Source of the DNA: Bradyrhizobium acaciae | Lineage (GTDB): Bacteria > Pseudomonadota > Alphaproteobacteria > Rhizobiales > Xanthobacteraceae | NCBI RefSeq assembly: GCF_020889785.1 | Contig: NZ_JACMYK010000018.1 | Span: 20,100 to 84,099, forward strand | Length of the DNA stretch: 64,000 bases | Direction: 5' to 3' | Translations under genes and position numbers: made by a program | Notes under the pieces: generated by a model | Told to the model about the DNA's origin: nothing | Databases searched by the model: none | Seen by the model: the letters and a program-made list of their open reading frames with translations, nothing else | Shown: in pieces, positions 36,166-46,964 of the stretch | How positions within the stretch are numbered: the first letter of the stretch is position 1 | How the letters are laid out: every line of letters begins with the position of its first letter

Positions 36166-36857
36166 TGCTCAGTGTCGACAAGGTCAGCGTCTCGATCGAA
36201 GGCGTGCGTGTGCTACGCAAGGTCAGCTGCGACATCGTCGCGCGAAAGACGACGGTGTTGATTGGCCGCAATGGTGCCGGCAAGACAACGACGCTTCGCG
36301 CGATCATGGGGCTCATCCCGCGCGACGAAGGCTCGATCCGCCTCGATTCCGACGATCTCGGCAGCATGCCGGCCCATACCCGCGCCCGCGCCGGCATAGG
36401 ATACGCCCCGGAAGATCGCCGACTGATACCGGAGCTGAGCGTGGAGGAGAACATCCGCCTTCCGGCCCTGGCGCTCAACCTCGACAAGGCGGAAATTGCT
36501 CGCAGGCTGGACGAAATCTATATGCTGCTGCCCGAACTGCATGTGATGCGGTCCCGACCTGCCGGCGGTGTTTCCGGCGGGCAGGGCAAGATGGTTGCGC
36601 TGGGCCGTGCGCTGACGGTGGCACGCAAGGTCCTGTTGCTCGATGAACCGTTCCAGGGCCTGGCGCCGGCCCTCGCGCTCGAATATGCGCGGACGCTCGG
36701 CGAACTGCGCAAGCACCGGCCCGAACTCGCCTTGCTGATCACGGAATCCTCGCCGGTTCTGCTCGACCGCGTCGCCGATCGCACATTGCAGATCGAGCGT
36801 GGCGAGATTCTTGTTCCGTCTACCAAGGATGACAAAGCCCATGTTCATGAAGTTTGA
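36165..36857 (+). CDS. livF: ABC transporter ATP-binding protein LivF
   Basis: A 230-residue ATPase. Walker A is GRNGAGKTTTL, with GIGYAPEDRRLIPELSVEENIRL in the middle, signature VSGGQGKMVALGRAL, Walker B VLLLDEPFQGLAP and switch LLITESSP. Completes the five-part importer. The start ATG at 36165 overlaps the livG stop. Its H-loop position carries Glu-Ser (TESS) in place of the usual Glu-His, which may slow hydrolysis or reflect divergence. Confidence 0.9.
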   Translation: MLSVDKVSVSIEGVRVLRKVSCDIVARKTTVLIGRNGAGKTTTLRAIMGLIPRDEGSIRLDSDDLGSMPAHTRARAGIGYAPEDRRLIPELSVEENIRLPALALNLDKAEIARRLDEIYMLLPELHVMRSRPAGGVSGGQGKMVALGRALTVARKVLLLDEPFQGLAPALALEYARTLGELRKHRPELALLITESSPVLLDRVADRTLQIERGEILVPSTKDDKAHVHEV

Positions 36858-37524
36858 CCGCATCGCGAAGGATCGGACCGATCACGTCGGCGTCGAAATC
36901 GAATCGCTTGTGATCGCGGGGTGGGCGGGCAGGGACGCCGCGGCGATCGAGCACCATATCGAGGAGCTCGCCGCGCTCGGAATCCCGCGCCCGTCGACGA
37001 CACCGCTTTACTACCGTGTCGCAGCCCAGACACTGACGCAGGCGGATCGCCTGACGGTGCTAGGTCCGGACAGTTCCGGGGAGGTCGAGCCCGTGGTGGT
37101 CGCGATGGCCGATGGACTCTGGATCGGAATCGGATCTGACCATACCGATCGCAAGGCAGAAGCTGCAGGAATCGCACTTTCCAAGCAGCTTTGCGGCAAA
37201 CCGATCGGCGGGCAGCTCTGGCGCTACGCTGATGTCGAACCGCACTGGGATGAATTAGTCCTTCGTTCCTGGGCGATCATCGACGGCAAGCGGGTTCTCT
37301 ATCAGGACAGTCCGGTCTCGTCGCTCAGAACGCCGCGCGATCTCATTCGTCGCTATGCGAATGCCGATCTGCTTCCTGCCGGGACCTTGATGTTCTGCGG
37401 GACGCCGGGTGCGATCGGCGGAATTCGCCCGGGGACGCGCTTTGAAATGGAGCTGAGCGATCCGGTTCTCAAGCGGTCCCTGACCCACAGCTACGATATT
37501 GACGTCCTCCCGGTTGTCTCTTGA
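36841..37524 (+). CDS. DUF2848 family protein, fumarylacetoacetate-hydrolase-like
   Basis: About 227 residues. Its 5' end overlaps livF, with in-frame ATG codons at 36829, 36841 and 36847 all possible. It shows SGEVEPVVVAMADGLWIGIGSDHTDRK, LRSWAIIDGKRVLYQDSPVSSLRTP and GTLMFCGTPGAIGG, as in the DUF2848 branch of the FAH fold. FAH enzymes hydrolyse or decarboxylate beta-keto acids formed after ring cleavage, so a late step in breakdown of the imported compound is plausible. No function is established for DUF2848. Confidence 0.72.
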   Translation: MFMKFDRIAKDRTDHVGVEIESLVIAGWAGRDAAAIEHHIEELAALGIPRPSTTPLYYRVAAQTLTQADRLTVLGPDSSGEVEPVVVAMADGLWIGIGSDHTDRKAEAAGIALSKQLCGKPIGGQLWRYADVEPHWDELVLRSWAIIDGKRVLYQDSPVSSLRTPRDLIRRYANADLLPAGTLMFCGTPGAIGGIRPGTRFEMELSDPVLKRSLTHSYDIDVLPVVS

Positions 37525-37553
37525 CCGCCACCTCCGGTGAGGAGCTTCGACGA

Positions 37554-38882
37554 ATGACGTCAGCATCCGATCAATCCCATCCCACCGCCGCGGTACGATT
37601 GGAGACCGCGCTCGCGCGCGCGAGCTCATCGGGTGCCGAGAGTACCTTCACCGCCTTGTTCGCTGAGAGCGCCCGCTGCGAGGCTGAAGCTGCCGATCGG
37701 CGCGCTGTCGCCGGGACCACACGCGGCCCGCTCGACGGTCGCATTGTCTCGGTCAAGGCACTCTTCGACGTCGCAGGCTCCGTAACGAGCTCGGGGTCCG
37801 CTGTACTACGCGCCTTGCCCCCTGCCGCCGAAGACGCCCTGGTCGTGAAGCGCTTGCGCGCCGCGGGAGCCGTGATCATCGGCAAGACCCAGATGACCGA
37901 GTTTGCCTTCTCCGCGCTGGGCACGAACCCGAACGATGGGGTGCCGGGCAACCCCCGGGACCGCCGCCGCGCTCCGGGAGGGTCATCATCGGGGGCTGTT
38001 GTCTCAGTGATCGACGGCATGGCGGACATCGCCATTGGCAGTGACACGGGAGGGTCGATCCGAATTCCAGCGGCGCTGTCGGGCGCAACCGGCTTCAAGC
38101 CGACCGGCGGGTTCGTGCCGACCGCCGGCGCGTTCTCGTTGTCGTCCAGCCTCGATACCATTGGGCCGATCGCCTCGAGCGTCGCGGACTGCTTCGTCGC
38201 CGATCAGGTGCTGTCGGGTGGAGACGTGGTGCCGCGGCCGCAGGCTGCCTCTCCCTACACCTTTCGTCTCACGGTTGCTCGCGGACGCCTGTTTGACGGC
38301 TGCGAGCCGGAAGTGCTTGGCGCATTCGAGAATGCCGTAAAGCAGCTTCGATCAGGTGGCTTGCAGATCGAAGATGGATCGATCGAACCTGCTCTCGATC
38401 GCATTGCCGAGATCGACAGGATCGGCACTTTTCCGTCGATCGAGGTCGGCTCTACGCTGCGCAGTCTCGGGGTATCGAGGCTGGATGGGGTCGATCCGAA
38501 AACCCGGGTTCGCATCGAGGCGGGCGCCGGCATCCTCGCCGTCGATTACGTGCGCATGGTGCGGCTCCGGCACGCCGCCATCCAGGCTTTTGAACAGTCC
38601 TTCGGCAATGATGAGATTTTCATTCTGCCAACGACGCCAATCCGTGCGCCGCTTCTGTCGGCGGTCACGGAGGATAGCGCCTTCCACAAATTCAACGGAC
38701 TGGTGCTTCGCAATCCCCGCATCGCCAACATGCTCGATTGCCCGTCGATCTCGATGCCGTTGCCGGTCGACGGCCTGCCCGTCGGCCTGATGCTGATCGG
38801 CCGCAGGAATGCCGACCGGCGCCTGCTGGAGATCGCGGCTAGCGTGGAAGCGATGCTGCGTGGTCATTCGCATGCCGTTTAG
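37554..38882 (+). CDS. amidase signature family hydrolase
   Basis: A 442-residue protein from the ATG at 37554, which has GAGGAG upstream. The Ser-cisSer-Lys triad is in place: Lys in GRIVSVKALFDVAG, cis-Ser in APGGSSSGAVV and nucleophile Ser in SDTGGSIRIPAALSG (about residue 165). The C-terminus MPLPVDGLPVGLMLIGRR is typical. It should cleave an amide, possibly freeing an aromatic acid or amine from the imported substrate. It is the last gene of the compact 29.7-38.9 kb operon. Confidence 0.88.
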   Translation: MTSASDQSHPTAAVRLETALARASSSGAESTFTALFAESARCEAEAADRRAVAGTTRGPLDGRIVSVKALFDVAGSVTSSGSAVLRALPPAAEDALVVKRLRAAGAVIIGKTQMTEFAFSALGTNPNDGVPGNPRDRRRAPGGSSSGAVVSVIDGMADIAIGSDTGGSIRIPAALSGATGFKPTGGFVPTAGAFSLSSSLDTIGPIASSVADCFVADQVLSGGDVVPRPQAASPYTFRLTVARGRLFDGCEPEVLGAFENAVKQLRSGGLQIEDGSIEPALDRIAEIDRIGTFPSIEVGSTLRSLGVSRLDGVDPKTRVRIEAGAGILAVDYVRMVRLRHAAIQAFEQSFGNDEIFILPTTPIRAPLLSAVTEDSAFHKFNGLVLRNPRIANMLDCPSISMPLPVDGLPVGLMLIGRRNADRRLLEIAASVEAMLRGHSHAV

Positions 38883-39137
38883 GAGTTTCGCGCGAAAAGA
38901 CAGCCGCATCTGGTTGAATACGGAGGCTCTGCACAAGCGCAGCTGAAGCTGTAGCTTGCCGATTGTCGGCATAGGGTATGGGCGCCGAAGCAGGGCGCTT
39001 CTGCTGCCGTGGCCCAATCGTGGGTTTTGCGATGCGGCAAACCTACGCCGCCGATAGCCGCGATATCGTGCGTCAATCAGCCGATTGCGCTATGGTTGCG
39101 ATGTTGCGGTGCCGCCGACGGTTGGAAAGGAGCAGTG

Positions 39138-40133
39138 ATGGCCGTATCGACCGCGTTCATCGCAGATCGTCTGTTCGACGCCAAGCACCTGGTTCTTGCA
39201 AGCGGTGACCTTGACGAGGTGGTCGAGGGATGCAGCAGGATGCTGCGGCCGCACGATCTGGCCATGCGAGGGCGGCGCGCGAAGCTGGCCGCGCGCTTGC
39301 ACCATCTGCCGATAGGGCCGATTTCGCTCAACCGGTTGCGCTATGGGGGCGATGTCACCGTGGTGCCCGAATTGTCGGAGGAGGGAAATTTCCTCGTCAC
39401 GCTGCCGGTCCAGGGCAGTGCGCAGTTTCGCTACGGCTCGGCGGTCGCCGACGTGACACCGGGGCGCGGTACGATTGTAGGGCCATACCGGGAATTCCGC
39501 CTCGACATTGAAGGTGCCTTTGACCAGATATTGCTGCGGCTGGATCGTCGGCGGGTAGAGGTCGTTTGTGCCAGTCTGCTGGGCTCGGACAAAGCCATGC
39601 CAGTTCATTTCGACCTCACGCTGCGCGAGATGCCCGCGTTCTGGCACAAGCTCGAGGCCGCGGCCGGCCTGTCAACGTTCGGCGAGGCGTTGGCGTATCC
39701 GAAGATGTTCGTGCAACTTGAGGAGCTGATCGTCGAGTCGCTCCTCGTGGCGCAGCCCAACAATTTCAGCGGCGCGATCGCTGCGGCGAACGGGGCAGCG
39801 CCGTCGGCGCAGGTGCGCAAGGCGATGGACTATATGCGCCAGCACATCGCCGATGCGGTTAGCCTGGGGCAGGTCGCACGGCATTGCGGGCTCAGCCTGC
39901 GCAGCCTCCAGGCCGGATTCCAGCGCGATCTCGGGACCTCACCGAGCCGATGGCTGCGCGCGCAACGGCTCGACCGGGTGCACGCCATCCTGTTGTCATC
40001 TGAACCCGGCAGTGTTGCGGTGACCGAGGTCGCGCTGCAATGCGGCTTCTTCCACCTCGGCGATTTCTCGGCGCGGTTCAAGGAACGGTTCGGCGAGAAG
40101 CCGTCCGCCGTGCTGGCAAAACACCGCTCGTAG
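39138..40133 (+). CDS. AraC family transcriptional regulator
   Basis: A 331-residue protein from the ATG at 39138 (AAAGGAG upstream). The N-terminal cupin-like AraC-binding domain (VLASGDLDEVVEGCSRMLRPHD) is followed by a linker and two C-terminal helix-turn-helices: VSLGQVARHCGLSLRSLQAGFQ and VAVTEVALQCGFFHLGDFSARFKERFGEKPSA. It resembles regulators of aromatic degradation of the AntR/AndR/XylS kind. Placed between the monooxygenase operon and a porin/hydrolase set, it probably activates one or both. A frame open upstream to 39009 lacks homology. Confidence 0.88.
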   Translation: MAVSTAFIADRLFDAKHLVLASGDLDEVVEGCSRMLRPHDLAMRGRRAKLAARLHHLPIGPISLNRLRYGGDVTVVPELSEEGNFLVTLPVQGSAQFRYGSAVADVTPGRGTIVGPYREFRLDIEGAFDQILLRLDRRRVEVVCASLLGSDKAMPVHFDLTLREMPAFWHKLEAAAGLSTFGEALAYPKMFVQLEELIVESLLVAQPNNFSGAIAAANGAAPSAQVRKAMDYMRQHIADAVSLGQVARHCGLSLRSLQAGFQRDLGTSPSRWLRAQRLDRVHAILLSSEPGSVAVTEVALQCGFFHLGDFSARFKERFGEKPSAVLAKHRS

Positions 40134-40281
40134 CGCCGCGCGTCCACGAAATTTTCGCGATTCCGATAATCGTCTTCGCGCGCGCGATAGCGCCGCGCCA
40201 CCCTCTGTCCAACAATCCGGCCAACGAAACCTGCCGCCGCCATCCGGTGATGAGAGCAGGAAGCTGTGGATCGGAGGGGAC

Positions 40282-41280
40282 ATGTTTTCTGAACGGATAT
40301 TGACCAAAGGATTGACCGTCGGTCTGACGATGGCTTGCACGCAAGCTTCTGCGTTCGAGGCCGGCTATATCGGCTCGGCGCAGAAGCCGGGCCTCGTGCT
40401 CGGAAATGCCGCGATCACGCCGCCGGCCGGCCTCTACATGTTCGACCAGGCGGTAGCCTATTCGGGATCGATCGTCGGTCCGGGCGCGCCGACCGCCGCG
40501 GGCGGCGGCAAGACCTCCGTTCACATCGCGGCCGGGGCTGCAGGATTGCTCTGGGTGCCCGGATGGACGGTGTTCGGCGCAAGCTACGATGCTGTCATCG
40601 TGCAACCGTTCATGATGCTAGACGTCGGCTCGCCGGTGAACGTCAATCCGCTCGGGATGCATAATACGTTCCTGGCGCCGGCGGAGCTGAGCTGGAAACT
40701 CGGCGACAGCGGTGTGTACGTCAAGACGGGCTTCGGCATGTGGATGCCGACCGGTACCACCGCGGGCCCGAACGGGCTCGGAGATGTAGGCGCGCCCTGG
40801 TGGACGTTCCAGCCGAACCTCGTGGTCTCGTATTTCAAGGACGGCTGGAATCTTACGGCCAACGTCTTCGAGGAAATCAACACCGCGAGCTCGGTGACCG
40901 GTTACACCAGCGGCAACGTGCTGCATGCCGAATTCACTGCGACCAAGACCATCGGCAACTGGACGTTCGGTCCGGTCGCCTACTATGTCGGACAGGTGAG
41001 CGACGACAAGTCCAGTGCGTTCTATGGCGGGGCGGTCAACCTCAAGCGTTACGACATCTGGGCCGCCGGCGCGCTGGTCGGATACAATTTCGGTCCCGCC
41101 GCGTTGAGCCTGTGGGCGACGCACGAACTGTCGGCCAACGTTTCCGGAGGGACGGCGGTGCCCGGCATCGACAGCGCGGCCGTCTCGCGCGGTTTCACGG
41201 TGTTCGCCAACCTGAGCTACCGTCTGTGGGCGCCCGATGCTCCGGCCGCTGCGCCGACGCGTACATCGTTTCGCAAATAG
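40282..41280 (+). CDS. SphA-like outer-membrane porin for aromatic uptake
   Basis: A 332-residue secreted protein whose signal ends TQASAFEAG. It has alternating hydrophobic beta-strands, many aromatic residues and a terminal strand region FANLSYRLW. Features such as PPAGLYMFDQ, FGMWMPTG, WTFQPNLVVSYFKDGWNLTANVF and WTFGPVAYYVGQ fit the SphA/MetA-pathway group of outer-membrane proteins next to phenol and aromatic-degradation genes. GGAGGGG lies before the ATG. It would let the aromatic substrate cross the outer membrane. Confidence 0.82.
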   Translation: MFSERILTKGLTVGLTMACTQASAFEAGYIGSAQKPGLVLGNAAITPPAGLYMFDQAVAYSGSIVGPGAPTAAGGGKTSVHIAAGAAGLLWVPGWTVFGASYDAVIVQPFMMLDVGSPVNVNPLGMHNTFLAPAELSWKLGDSGVYVKTGFGMWMPTGTTAGPNGLGDVGAPWWTFQPNLVVSYFKDGWNLTANVFEEINTASSVTGYTSGNVLHAEFTATKTIGNWTFGPVAYYVGQVSDDKSSAFYGGAVNLKRYDIWAAGALVGYNFGPAALSLWATHELSANVSGGTAVPGIDSAAVSRGFTVFANLSYRLWAPDAPAAAPTRTSFRK

Positions 41281-41352
41281 CAGCATTCGCGCCGGCGCAG
41301 CGCTTGACACAGCGCTACGTGGGCGTCCGATCGCACATATTGGAGAACATTG

Positions 41353-42090
41353 ATGTCCTACGCAGTTGAAAATTGGGGTGGTGGAGGGGATCGGATCGTC
41401 CTTGTTCACGGCAGTCTTGGCGTCGGCGCCGCCGCATTCGGCGAGCAGAAACCGCTGGCCGAGAGCTTCGCCCTCGCCGTCATGACGCGCCGCGGCTACG
41501 GCGACACCCCACCGATCGATGCGGTGGATGTCCTGTGCGACGCGGCTGATGTCGTCGAGTTGCTTGGCGACGGCGCGCATCTGGTCGGCACGTCGATGGG
41601 AGGGATCGTTGCGATGAACGCCGCGGGCCGGCGTCCCGACCTCGTGCGTTCGCTCACGGTCATCGAGCCGCCGGCCTTTGCGCTGGCGTCGGATCTCGCC
41701 CCGGTCCGCCGCGTAGCGGAGGCGATGCGCAAGCATTGGGCCACCGCCGATCGGACGAAACGCCACGCATTCGTGACCGGCTTCCTGGCAGCGCTCGAGA
41801 TGAACATGCCGATGCCCGATCCGCTTCCCCCGCCGGTTAACGCCGCGGCCGGCGTCCTCGTCACCGAGCGTCCCTGGAGCGTTGATGTGCCGGTCGGCGC
41901 GGTCGCCGACGCGGGCTTCCCGAAGCTCGTCATCACCGGCGGCTGGAGCGAAGCCTTTGACGGCATCAGCGGGCGGCTCGCCGACCTGTTCAACGTCGAA
42001 TGCCACTGCCTGCAAGGTGCCGGTCACGCGGTCCAGAAGGTTGGCGAGCCCTTCAATGCGTTGCTGCGGCGGCACATCGCCTCCGCCTGA
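41353..42090 (+). CDS. alpha/beta-fold hydrolase
   Basis: A 245-residue hydrolase. The oxyanion region is VLVHGSLG-like (IVLVHGSLGVGAA), the nucleophile elbow GTSMGG has Ser at about residue 82, and the terminal His sits in QGAGHAV. Acid residue candidates are in TGGWSEAFD. The small cap domain is helical. It may hydrolyse an ester, a ring-cleavage product or a lactone in the same pathway. A ribosome site is weak (GGAGAACATTG). Confidence 0.83.
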   Translation: MSYAVENWGGGGDRIVLVHGSLGVGAAAFGEQKPLAESFALAVMTRRGYGDTPPIDAVDVLCDAADVVELLGDGAHLVGTSMGGIVAMNAAGRRPDLVRSLTVIEPPAFALASDLAPVRRVAEAMRKHWATADRTKRHAFVTGFLAALEMNMPMPDPLPPPVNAAAGVLVTERPWSVDVPVGAVADAGFPKLVITGGWSEAFDGISGRLADLFNVECHCLQGAGHAVQKVGEPFNALLRRHIASA

Positions 42091-42130
42091 GTCCATTCAT
42101 TCAAGAACCGAAACCAAAGGGAGACTATCG

Positions 42131-42574
42131 ATGACCATCACGACCGAAGACAAGATCGACATCCAGGAACTCACCGCGCGGACCTATATCGGGCTCGACA
42201 GCGAGGACGCCGGCGGCTTCGCTTCCGGCTTTGCCGACGACGGCGTCTTCGTCGCCCCCTACGGCGAATTCGTCGGCCCCGCCGCGGTGAAGGAATTCAT
42301 CACCAAGCATATCGCCGCCGGCAAGGAAGACGGCGTGCGGCATTTCCTCACCAACCACGTCGTAGATCCTCACGAGGACGGCGCACGCTATCGCTTCTAC
42401 ATCACTAAGATGAACATCGCGATCGGGCCGGTCGCGATCGCAACTGCGGGCGGCGATTGCATTGTCAGGCGCATGGCGGACGGCTGGCGCTTCAAACGCT
42501 TCCAGTTGACGATCGATCCGGCGATGTTCGGTGAAGCCAAGCCGGTCGTAGCGCCAGTCGCCAAGAGCATGTGA
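42131..42574 (+). CDS. SnoaL-like/NTF2-fold protein
   Basis: A 147-residue protein beginning MTITTEDKIDIQELTARTYIGLDS-style helix, then FASGFADDGVFVAPYGEFVGPAAVKEF, HFLTNHVVD and a strand-rich end with GWRFKRFQLT. This is the cone-shaped SnoaL/NTF2 fold found in small isomerases, hydratases and ring-hydroxylase beta-like proteins. With GGGAGA before the ATG and 40 bases after the hydrolase, it is probably co-transcribed. The function is unknown. Confidence 0.8.
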   Translation: MTITTEDKIDIQELTARTYIGLDSEDAGGFASGFADDGVFVAPYGEFVGPAAVKEFITKHIAAGKEDGVRHFLTNHVVDPHEDGARYRFYITKMNIAIGPVAIATAGGDCIVRRMADGWRFKRFQLTIDPAMFGEAKPVVAPVAKSM

Positions 42575-43388
42575 CACTTTGTCAGGGCTTGCTCGGCGGA
42601 TTGCCGATCGCGCGTCTCTATTCGCGCTAATGGACGGACCTGTGGACGGCTGGCTGAAAACGGCGAAGGCCCGTCTTGCCGAGTGTCGAACGACGATTTC
42701 GGATCAAGGGCTTGAAGGTGGTCTGGGTGACGCGGTGCGCAATATCGTCGCCGAAGCCACCTATGAGACCTATGCGCCGACGATCGATGCCGAACGAACA
42801 TTATCCGATCGATGCAGTTGCAGAAGTTCGATGGACCGAATTGGATTCGGTTTGACCCAGCTATCGAGCGGACATCGGCAGAGTGATGCTTCCTGCCGAT
42901 GACATAACAGGCCGCCATCATTCTTTGTGAGAGCCTTTGAGAAGTCGCGAAGGTCGTTTCTGGTGCGAAATTGGTACGGTCGTTGTGGACGATAAACGCG
43001 CAATCAATGTATGACTTGGCTTCATCGTACCTCCTTTGATTATCTGAAAAGCGTATCCCCGCCGTTGTCTCGCATGATCGAGGTTGCTCCGTGGGGGACG
43101 TTGCAGGCTGTGCTTCGTCGAGGGGCCTTGAGCTAGAGCCTGGCAGCGCCCGATGGCTGATGGTCGCATGGTCGCGGCTCAGCACGCTTGGCTCGGCCGA
43201 CTCTCCAAAGTCCTCGCCGTGCTTGCCGTGTCGATCATGTCGCTGCTTCTCACTGCTTAATCCGGGCACAAATCAGTTGCCGAAGCTCATCATAGGTGCC
43301 AGATTTTGGGACTGTGCGAACTTGTCCGATGGACAGAGATCAGACTGTTGCCGCATCCAAAACCTCGCCATGCTAAGGAAGCCAGCGT
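42575..43388. other. gene-poor stretch, possible gene relics
   Basis: About 810 bases between the SnoaL-like gene and the isocitrate dehydrogenase gene. A plus-strand frame at 42579-42902 has a patchy protein-like start, and a 35-codon frame at 43153-43260 (MADGRMVAAQHAWLGRLSK then a hydrophobic run and stop) could be the truncated export signal of a lost gene. Neither is well supported. The right copy of the 26-bp repeat lies here. Confidence 0.4.
42958..42983 (+). repeat. right copy of a 26-bp direct repeat
   Basis: TTCTGGTGCGAAA followed by TTGGTACGGTCGT matches 23544-23569 at 23 of 26 bases in the same orientation, 19.4 kb away. The flanks of the two copies do not match. Confidence 0.45.
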
Positions 43389-45629
<2,241 letters not shown>

Positions 45630-45642
45630 GGGGCTGCGGGGG

Positions 45643-45693
45643 GGCAGCTGACCCTTAATCAGCGGGTCCCAGGTTGGAGCCCTGTTGCGCCCA
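45643..45693 (+). pseudogene. decayed 3' half of tRNA-Lys
   Basis: From GCAGCTGAC at 45644 the sequence follows the 3' part of the tRNA-Lys at 22803-22852 with about three substitutions in 50 bases. These include C to G in the T loop (GGTTGGAG) and G to T breaking the acceptor, and CCA has become TCG. The 5' half is absent. Similarity continues at lower level for about 190 bases downstream, including the hairpin that ends the real tRNA transcript, so both tRNA end and flank were duplicated. Confidence 0.85.
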
Positions 45694-46487
45694 TCGAGCT
45701 TTCAGAGCTTAGATTTGCTCTCGTAACGGCCGCACCGGCCGCCAGCCGCGTCGATTCCGACGCCGGCTGCGCGCTTGTTGAATCCTCCCAACCGTCTCCT
45801 GATCGTCGATCGCAACTGCATGCGCGTGCGTTTTGCATCGGCCGGCAAGCCGTCCCGCTGACCGGTCGAAGGCCGTGACGCGCAGTCCCGCGGCTGCTTT
45901 TGCATGCCCTGGTCGCGCGCGATCGCTCGTTCGACCCCGGGGTGCATCCTCACGGCATTCACGACGGATCTGCGAACGCCGTGTGACCGAGCGGTTGGCG
46001 GAAAGCGGGGGTGCCTTGCAGCCGGGGACGGTTGACAGGGAGGCGCGCCCACTTTAATCACCCGGCTAACTAATTAATCAATTAATTAAGGCAAAACCCT
46101 AGGGAAAGAATCCGCCTGATGCCGGCCGGCCAAAGAGAACCGAAGCTGCTTGCCCCGCGTGGTCGCGGCTTCGTTCGGCTGGAAATCCACCCGCGCATCG
46201 GCTCCGTGCGGACCGGTCTCGAACAGGCCAAGCGCGGCTTCGTCCAGCATGCCGCAAGTTTTGCCGCGCGTGCAAAGACCACCGCGATCATCACCGGCAC
46301 AACCCGCGCCGATCCCTGCTGCCAGATCCTGCACACAAGTCCGCGCGCGCAGGCCGCGGCGCGTTGCGCGCCTGGCCGTGACGTCGCGGATCGCCGCCTT
46401 CCGCGCGCGAAGCAGAGCTGGTTTCGTTCACCCGTAGCAAACATGAGGAGTGAGACGTAAACGATGGGACGTCGATCTGAGGTACTG
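45694..46487. other. flank of the tRNA relic, no gene seen
   Basis: The first 190 bases are a diverged copy of the DNA following tRNA-Lys (shared pieces include CCTCGTA, TTCCGAC and GTGCGTTT). The rest, with stops in all frames near 46080, has no coherent gene; overlapping frames in several phases give Arg-rich translations. The last part should hold the promoter of the broken IclR gene. Confidence 0.5.
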
Positions 46488-46868
46488 ATGGCGCAAGACA
46501 GCGCCGGCACGGACAACCGTCGCGTGATCCAGGTGGTGTCGCGCGCATTCGACATCGTGCGTTGCTTCGAAGGTCGAAGCATACGCCTGGGCAATCGCGA
46601 AATCGCCGATCGCTGTGGTCTTCCGCGATCCACGGTCTCCCGTCTCACGCTGACGCTCACCCAGATCGGCCAGTTAATCTACCTGCCGCAGGAGCAGAAA
46701 TATGCTCTGGGTCCGCACGCCGCCGCGCCCGGCGCGCCGTTGTTGGCGGAGAGCCGCGACAAGCCCGCATTCGAAACGGCGCAACCGTCCATGCTGATCA
46801 ACTCGCGCTATTTCGACGACCAGCGCAACCCGGTTGCCGGACCGCTCGCGGTGACACCGCAGCGCTGA
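46488..46868 (+). pseudogene. truncated IclR family regulator
   Basis: About 126 residues. Residues 6-75 match the IclR winged helix (RVIQVVSRAFDIVRCFEGRS, NREIADRCGLPRSTVSRLTLTL, KYALGP), but the roughly 170-residue effector domain that should follow is missing. After LLAESRDKPA the sequence no longer resembles the family and the frame stops. IclR proteins are normally about 250-270 residues. The fragment lies just upstream of the thiolase gene, as a regulator of that operon would. It could still bind DNA, but loss of function is more likely. Confidence 0.7.
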
Positions 46869-46964
46869 CGCCTCGGCTTGCTCCGAGGCAGGCAACTGCG
46901 GAAAATGGTCGGGACCATCGGCACGGGCCCATTACAACGAGACATCCAAAGCAAAGGGAAACGC

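Noticed and set aside
45643..45720. Second functional tRNA-Lys gene
   Set aside because: No 5' half, a broken acceptor stem, an altered T loop and no CCA; it is a relic.
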